Source: Plakobranchus ocellatus | Taxonomy: Eukaryota; Mollusca; Gastropoda; Plakobranchidae | NCBI GenBank assembly: GCA_019648995.1 | Contig: BLXT01001848.1 | Span: 212,960-237,130 of the forward strand | Length of the DNA stretch: 24,171 nucleotides | Direction: 5' to 3' | In this document: positions 19,222 to 24,171 of the stretch, one piece after another | How positions within the stretch are numbered: the stretch's first letter is position 1 | Layout: each line of letters starts with the position of its first letter | The notes under the pieces: model-generated | What the model was told of the DNA's origin: nothing | Databases searched by the model: none | The model's input: only the letters and a program-made list of their open reading frames with translations | Made by a program: the position numbers and the translations under genes

Positions 19222-22200
19222 GTTGTTTTGTTTTGTTTTTTGAGTCATTGAGTCTATAATGTTAATCTTTGTAATGTCATCTTTTCACAATTACAAGCGA
19301 TGGTGATACATGGTTTTTATTTTTTATTGCACAGCTATCCGCCAGGATCGAACTCGTGGTGGCCGTAGTTCATATGATGGCTGCAGTCACCACATAAAAC
19401 CACGAGTGTCACCTTTGGAAAAGAAAATAAAACGAGTCACTGGTCACCTACCCGGAGAAGAGCCTGAGGCATCGCCACCTCAGGAAGATGATGGGTCAAA
19501 GTCTCATCGTAATTTGGTGGCCATCCTCAATCACAGCACACACAAACAAGTGAGTGGTTCATTTAAATATGGGTTGAAGGTTTGTTTGACTGGCATTTGT
19601 CAGCACTTCTTTGCATTTTAGATAAATTATGAATGTGGGATAGCAAAAACTTTGTTTACAACCACACCTACTGGCTTTTTCTTTTTTTTTTTTTTTTTCT
19701 TTTGATCATTTGTTAACGAAGAATTTTGGTCAAACATAAATAGCAAAAAAATCTGTGACAAGTAGGTAAGATTTTGGTTGTCAAAAGTAAAAGACTCTAA
19801 GGTTTACAGAACATTTCCACATATTAAAAAGCATGATAATTTACACAAATGTATTGCCTCTCCTTTCCTTTATAAAAAAAACAGCTATGCTGCATGTTTC
19901 TGTCAGTGTTAGAACCAATAGGTATGTTTTACTACAGGAACAAGTAGAGGCAAAATATTTGTTTTTGCTTATCCTACTTGTTTGCGACAGTATAGTTTGG
20001 AAATTCCAAGATAAACTAAAAAGACAAACAAAATAGAATATAGGCTTAATGCTGTAGAGATGTGCAAAGCTATTTATCCAAGTTCCAATGTATAACTCAA
20101 CACGTGAGTAATAAAACCAAAATTAGTCATAACAATCTCCAAACAAAAATCAAAATTACTTATTTAAAGGACGGGGATGCCATGAGATTAAGAGATTTCT
20201 TTGTCTTTATAAAATGTAGCTTTTAAACTTTCTACATCATCATCATAACTTAAAATATCCAAAGTGTGACTTGCCTGATTCGGCCATTGAAGAAGCATAA
20301 ATTTCAAGCTTTCTACATCATGCCTGATTGCCCAGATTGCCATACAAATGGTAGGCCCACTGTGAACCAGGATAGGCTTTAAAAATCGTCTAATGTAAAG
20401 AGTAGGATAGCCATAACAGAAGATTTCTTTTACATGGTTGTTTTATGGCTTTTTAAAAATTTTATATTTAAGGGCTGATTCTGATGATTGTGACCTTTTT
20501 TTTTTTTTTAATCAAATTACCATTTTTAATGTAGTTAAAAAGAAAATATATATATAAAAATGTATGATGATTCAGACTATCTTGGTAAAGTTTCAGTCTT
20601 TTTTTATAGTGGGCCTTCCCAGTCCTGACACAGTAACAGTCTTTTTAAAGAATGAGAAGGTGGCAAAGACATTATTTATATTGTAGCAGTAATCATTTTA
20701 CAACTGGTCATCAATAATTGACTTGCTGTAGTTGATCTCCCATTAAGAATCATATTTTCGTTTGTCCAGACTAGTCCAAGTGCCGGTGTACCCCAGATCC
20801 CGGAGCTGTTGCGTGACATTATGAACCTTGAGCCTTTACTAAGTGATGATGACCTGCCAGCTGATACTATCACAGAGTCACCATTCCCTGAGCAGGCGGT
20901 CTACTCTTATATGATGCAGCTTGCAGAACTCCGCCTCTATAAATTGGTGCGATGGGCTCGCAACCTGCCACAGTTTGGCGCAATTTCAGTGAGTCTTTTC
21001 TCATCCTCTAAAGAATCTTAGATTTTAATCTAATACAGTCAACCCTGAAAAAAAATGGACTTTTAAAGTTTGTTTGTTTGATAGTTTTTGTGTGTGTGAG
21101 TGTTTTGAAAGTAAAAGTATTTTTGTTTGACTTAAGTGATACTTTACACAACCCATTGCACATAGACATTTTCTATCCACAGTAAGCTATTTTTTGGGCA
21201 AGTAGTCCTTCAATGTAATTCATTGACTTATTTTTGGCATTCTCATTTTCTTGCCTGACTATAAATCATGCCAAACTTTTTAATATGTTGTGTTTTTTCC
21301 AGCACAAGGGTTTAAAGTTAGCCCTTGCAAGCTCACATAAAACTTTTCCAGCCGAGGGGATAAGGTTCTGAAGTGAAGAAATAGACAATGCTCTATTTGT
21401 TTTCCCAACACAGGTGGCAAGAGCCAGGAACATAATCATAAACTGATCCTGAGTTTTTACATCCTTTTTTTTTTCAAAATACTGGTGGCAAAAATAAGAC
21501 TAGACATGTTGTGCCAAATGAACAATTTATTTTTTTATTTTTTGTTTCCAAGATGAACATTTGTCTTATAAACTGTGTTTCAATTTCTAAATTCTTTTTG
21601 TTTTTCCAAGAAGGAAAATAAGGTCTGTAAATGTAGAAGGAATAAGCTGTGCCTAGTTCTCTACATTTTGTTTCCAGGGCAAAAAAAAAGTGTAATAAAC
21701 CGTACCTAATTTTTACCTTTATTCTTCTCCAAGACGGATGACCAGATCTTACTGCTACAAAATTGCTGGTCAGAACTGATGGCTCTAAGTCTCTGCTGGC
21801 GCAGCATTGACACGCCCAACCAGATTTCAATCTCCTCATCCCACCACATCACAGCCGCGTGGGCACATCACCTAGGCTTTGAGGATGTGGTCATCCAGCT
21901 TATCAACATCACAGACTGTTTCCGCCGCCTGTTCATGGACCAGTTTGAATATGTTGCCCTCAAGGTTCTGCTGCTCATCACACCAGGTATTTCACAACAC
22001 ATCAATTTTGAATGCAGAAATATTGAAGACAATTCTTTTTTTTTCTTAGCTTTGAAGCATAGGCCAAAATGAAAAAAAAACAATAAAAAAATAAAATGTG
22101 CAGCCAATTAAAAAAAAAAAAAAAAATCAAAGAATTAATAACAGTTGTCATAGTCCTGAGTATAGATTGAATATTTGTTGTTTTTTTAAGATATAGAAAA

Positions 22201-22776
22201 GAAGGTGAAGGAAAAAAATAAAATATTTAACAATATAAAGAGTGAAAATAATAAGAGATTTATCTACTCAGTTGTCCATTTGATTACTCTCACTGTCACT
22301 TTTTAATAACAGAATATCAACCAGCAGCTTGCATAAGTCGATAAAGAAAAAGATATTAAATAGCTTACATGTGTATCTCAATTTGGGAAAATTTATGTCA
22401 TTAACTCGGATAACATTTTGAAACTCTGTGATTTCTTGTCAACTATCAAATCAATAGGGTTTCTGCCATCAGTTCAGACAATTGTATGTTTCTTACAGAT
22501 GTCAAAGGCCTCAAAGAGCCACGGAAAATTCGAGACTTTCAAGATAAGCTGCTTGAGGCACTGCTGGCATATACAACATCCCACTACAAGAATATGCGAC
22601 ACAAGTTTGGGGAGCTCCTGCTGCGTCTGCCTGAATTGTCCCGCATCAGCTTCATGAGTAAAGATATTCTGCTCAGGAGCCTGCCTGCTTCCATGACATC
22701 ATGTGGCTTGCTTGTAGAGCTTCTCAAGGGAGACAATAAGGGTGAAGGTGATAGTCAAGGTGGTCTCAGGTTCTGA
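16394..22776 (+). CDS. NR5B: Nuclear receptor NR5B (Hr39 / FTZ-F1 beta type), whole CDS, 6 exons
   Basis: The coding sequence joins 16394-17801, 18886-19065, 19335-19549, 20770-20988, 21734-21986 and 22499-22776 (2553 nt, 850 residues). All junctions are GT..AG and in phase. NR5 receptors are nuclear transcription factors that bind extended CAAGGTCA half sites as monomers. The order is: Ser/Gln/Asn-rich N-terminus (1-460); DNA-binding domain with zinc cysteines C461, C464, C478, C481 and C497, C503, C513, C516 and P-box ESCKG; FTZ-F1-type extension [19 protein letters not shown] (525-543); short hinge; ligand-binding domain (about 610-835) with [15 protein letters not shown]; and AF-2 LLVELLKG (829-836). 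The second finger and extension match Drosophila Hr39 better than FTZ-F1 alpha, which has RADRMRGGRNKF. The family call is secure and the NR5B subgroup is likely. Confidence 0.95.
17802..18885 (+). other. NR5B: NR5B intron 1 of the coding region
   Basis: This 1084-nt intron is AT-rich. A TAGATCTAGA word at about 18632 matches the dispersed GATCTAGATC type. I saw no exon or RNA gene in it. Confidence 0.8.
18886..19065 (+). CDS. NR5B: NR5B coding exon 2 (rest of DNA-binding domain)
   Basis: This 180-nt exon has the acceptor CCTTGGCAG (ending 18885) and donor GTATGT (19066). It encodes [19 protein letters not shown], the second finger (C497, C503, C513, C516) and [13 protein letters not shown]. 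Reading past the donor would give a stop a few codons later, which confirms that it is spliced. The codons split at both ends fit exons 1 and 3. Confidence 0.93.
19335..19549 (+). CDS. NR5B: NR5B coding exon 3 (FTZ-F1-type extension and hinge)
   Basis: The acceptor TTATTGCACAG ends at 19334 and the donor GTGAGT begins at 19550. The exon encodes residues 530-601, starting [14 protein letters not shown], which completes the DNA-contacting extension typical of NR5 receptors. A basic and then acidic hinge follows ([26 protein letters not shown]). Confidence 0.92.
19550..20769 (+). other. NR5B: NR5B intron 3 of the coding region
   Basis: This 1220-nt intron contains poly-T tracts (about 19684-19697 and 20499-20511) and a loose repetition of CTTTCTACATCAT at about 20228 and 20310. 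I saw no supported coding exon, and the phases of the flanking exons (0/0) leave none required. The shorter intron before exon 3 (19066-19334) carries a T run at about 19198-19221. Confidence 0.75.
20770..20988 (+). CDS. NR5B: NR5B coding exon 4 (start of ligand-binding domain)
   Basis: The acceptor TTTGTCCAG ends at 20769 and the donor GTGAGT begins at 20989. The exon encodes exactly residues 602-674, phase 0 at both ends. It includes helix 1 ([14 protein letters not shown], 611-624) and helix 3 ([20 protein letters not shown]), which match NR5 ligand-binding domains. Confidence 0.92.
20989..21733 (+). other. NR5B: NR5B intron 4 of the coding region
   Basis: This 745-nt intron is T-rich with GTGAGT and CTCCAAG ends. 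The 121-codon open frame on the opposite strand across its end and exon 5 (21839-21474) has no family signature and looks like a chance frame. Confidence 0.8.
21734..21986 (+). CDS. NR5B: NR5B coding exon 5 (ligand-binding domain core)
   Basis: The acceptor TTCTTCTCCAAG ends at 21733 and the donor GTATTT begins at 21987. The exon encodes residues 675-758 plus one base. [18 protein letters not shown] (675-692) is the nuclear receptor ligand-binding domain signature of helices 4-5. [20 protein letters not shown] is the helix 7-8 region. Confidence 0.93.
21987..22498 (+). other. NR5B: NR5B intron 5 of the coding region
   Basis: This 512-nt intron is A-rich in its first half, with poly-A runs near 22070 and 22110. 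I see nothing else in it. Confidence 0.8.
22499..22776 (+). CDS. NR5B: NR5B coding exon 6 (end of ligand-binding domain, AF-2, stop)
   Basis: The acceptor TTTCTTACAG ends at 22498 and the stop TGA is at 22774-22776. The exon encodes residues 759-850. It begins [20 protein letters not shown], contains [18 protein letters not shown] (helices 10-11) and ends with the AF-2 helix LLVELLKG, followed by a 14-residue hydrophilic tail [14 protein letters not shown]. Confidence 0.92.
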
Positions 22777-24171
22777 GGTTTATAAAAACAAAGTCACCAA
22801 ATGCAGCAGAACTGCATGCTTTTGTCTACTTGTCTTGAAGATGACTACATGAGTACGTTATAAATCCTGCAGCCTCACACAAGTTCAGTGAAAATTTGTA
22901 TGGCTCACGTGGTCTATTTTCAGCCTTCAAATACCTAAGTTTCATTTAAGCATTCTTCTCAACACAGACATTGTTGGTCCAGGCTGCTTTCCTGTAGCCA
23001 CAAGAGATGCAGATACCAAGTGGGGCCACTCAAACTTTGAAATATATAAAATACATCAAAACCTTTTTTTAAAATTACATATTGTACAGATACGAATGGT
23101 TCATGTTATTTTGATATTGTGAGAAAATTTGAGCCAATTTAGACAAAAGAAATTATGACAAGAATATGCCTATTATTGTTTTATGCTAAATGAGTTTCCT
23201 CAACACAGTCTTTTCTTTTTCTTCAAAGTGATATCAAATTTGTAATATTCCTTTAAACTTGCCCTAATGCATATCTCACACTCTTATGATGCATGTTGAG
23301 AAATATTTGTGCCTGATAAAACAACCCAAATGTTGGGCTTTAAAGAATCTGACATAAGAGGATAATCTAAAATGCCGAACACCCTGGTGTTTAAAAATAC
23401 TTATAATTGAAGTGCACAGGTTATTATGTGATATAAAGTACAAAAACGAAATTAAAAATACAGATATTTATTCAAGATATATGATATCCTAAAACTGTGT
23501 ATAGAGCTCAAAATAATTCATTCAGGTGATGAAAATTCTGGTTCTGTGCAGGCTAATTTTTTCTTCGAAGTTCAAGCAAAATTTGTATTTTTTAACATTT
23601 TTCTAAAAACTTTTACAAATGAACAGTTGAAGGTCAGATTGGGGAGAGGTATATTAAGATCTTGTACTTGAGGTGCAACCTCAAACATACCTGAATTTTC
23701 AGTAAAATCAACAGCGGGTGTAAAATAGTCTTATTTCTGAAGTTCATTATCCCACAGTTTGAAACAATTTAGAACAGTGATATGAAATGAGTGAGTGAAT
23801 GTTTATGAAGTATGCATTTAAGCTCATAGTGGAGTGGAAATAGCAATATCATGAACATATTTTATATGCAGTAGTTGGTTAAGAATATTTGCAATTCTTT
23901 GGCCATTGTTTGTGCTTGAGTCTGCAAAAAAAATTAAGTGATTTTCAGTGAAAATTATGTTACCATTTGCTTCTTCTTCCCCCCCCCCCTTCCAAAAAAA
24001 AAAACGTAAGGAAAAGGAATAAAAACTAGAGCCTTATCAAGTTCAAGATCAAACAAACTAAAAAGTACCAATACTTGGATTGTTTTCTCAGGTGCACTCA
24101 ATAATGTTCTGAGTGCTGACTAGTGGCAAGAAATAATAAATAGTATTTAACAGAGAGGGGCATTGTCTGGA
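22777..24171 (+). other. NR5B: NR5B 3' UTR and downstream DNA
   Basis: No gene follows the NR5B stop within the window. Candidate poly(A) signals AATAAA occur at 24018-24023 and 24135-24140, which would give a 3' UTR of about 1.2-1.4 kb; weaker variants occur earlier, such as ATTAAA near 23451. A C run (23979-23989) followed by an A run (23994-24004) lies just before the first AATAAA. Confidence 0.5.

Noticed and set aside
20562..20628. Box C/D snoRNA-like pair (ATGATGA, then CTGA about 65 bases later) in NR5B intron 3
   Set aside because: The terminal stem is only about three pairs with a bulge and no internal D'/C' boxes are clear. Such short words are common by chance.
21474..21839. 121-codon minus-strand open frame
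   Set aside because: It overlaps NR5B exon 5 on the opposite strand and runs on through T-rich intron. No recognisable domain.

Overview
The window is animal nuclear DNA. It is AT-rich, its genes are split by introns with GT..AG ends, and it contains one 895-base assembly gap. It holds two recognisable protein-coding genes, and their family content points to a protostome invertebrate. A lophotrochozoan, probably a gastropod mollusc, is my best guess. That guess rests on the Hr39-type receptor, the intron style and clusters of GATCTAGATC-like repeats, and it is an inference.

Left part (about 1-7,350, minus strand): a three-exon gene for a TREX-family 3'->5' DNA exonuclease. I join three coding exons (7305-7092, 3347-3230, 2376-1263) with consistent phases into a 481-residue protein. 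All five DEDDh catalytic residues are present (D12, E14, D113, H442, D447). About 270 low-complexity residues are inserted between Exo II and Exo III, and there is no C-terminal membrane anchor. Its 3' UTR lies in 1-1262, and an acceptor at about 7353 suggests a further upstream non-coding exon.

Middle part (about 7,350-16,390): no confident coding exon. It holds a degenerate trinucleotide tract, a GC-richer stretch at about 9,680-10,110 that could be a shared promoter for the two divergent genes, GATCTAGATC clusters, the gap (12850-13744), a 109-bp direct repeat on both sides of the gap, a degenerate approximately 40-bp tandem array (15330-15513), an unidentified small minus-strand ORF (14813-15046), and a possible tRNA-derived SINE piece next to a run of 15 G.

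Right part (16,392-22,776, plus strand): a complete set of six coding exons for a nuclear receptor of the NR5B group (Hr39 / FTZ-F1 beta), 850 residues. It has a long Ser/Gln/Asn-rich N-terminal region on one exon, a two-finger DNA-binding domain with an FTZ-F1-type C-terminal extension, a short hinge, and a full ligand-binding domain ending in an AF-2 helix. Its 3' UTR runs into 22,777-24,171.

The two genes are head to head, and nothing in the sequence shows that they act in one pathway. I found no clearly new multi-gene system. The best leads are the large insertion in the exonuclease, a CAAGGTCA NR5-type site in the putative shared promoter, and the repeat structure around the gap.
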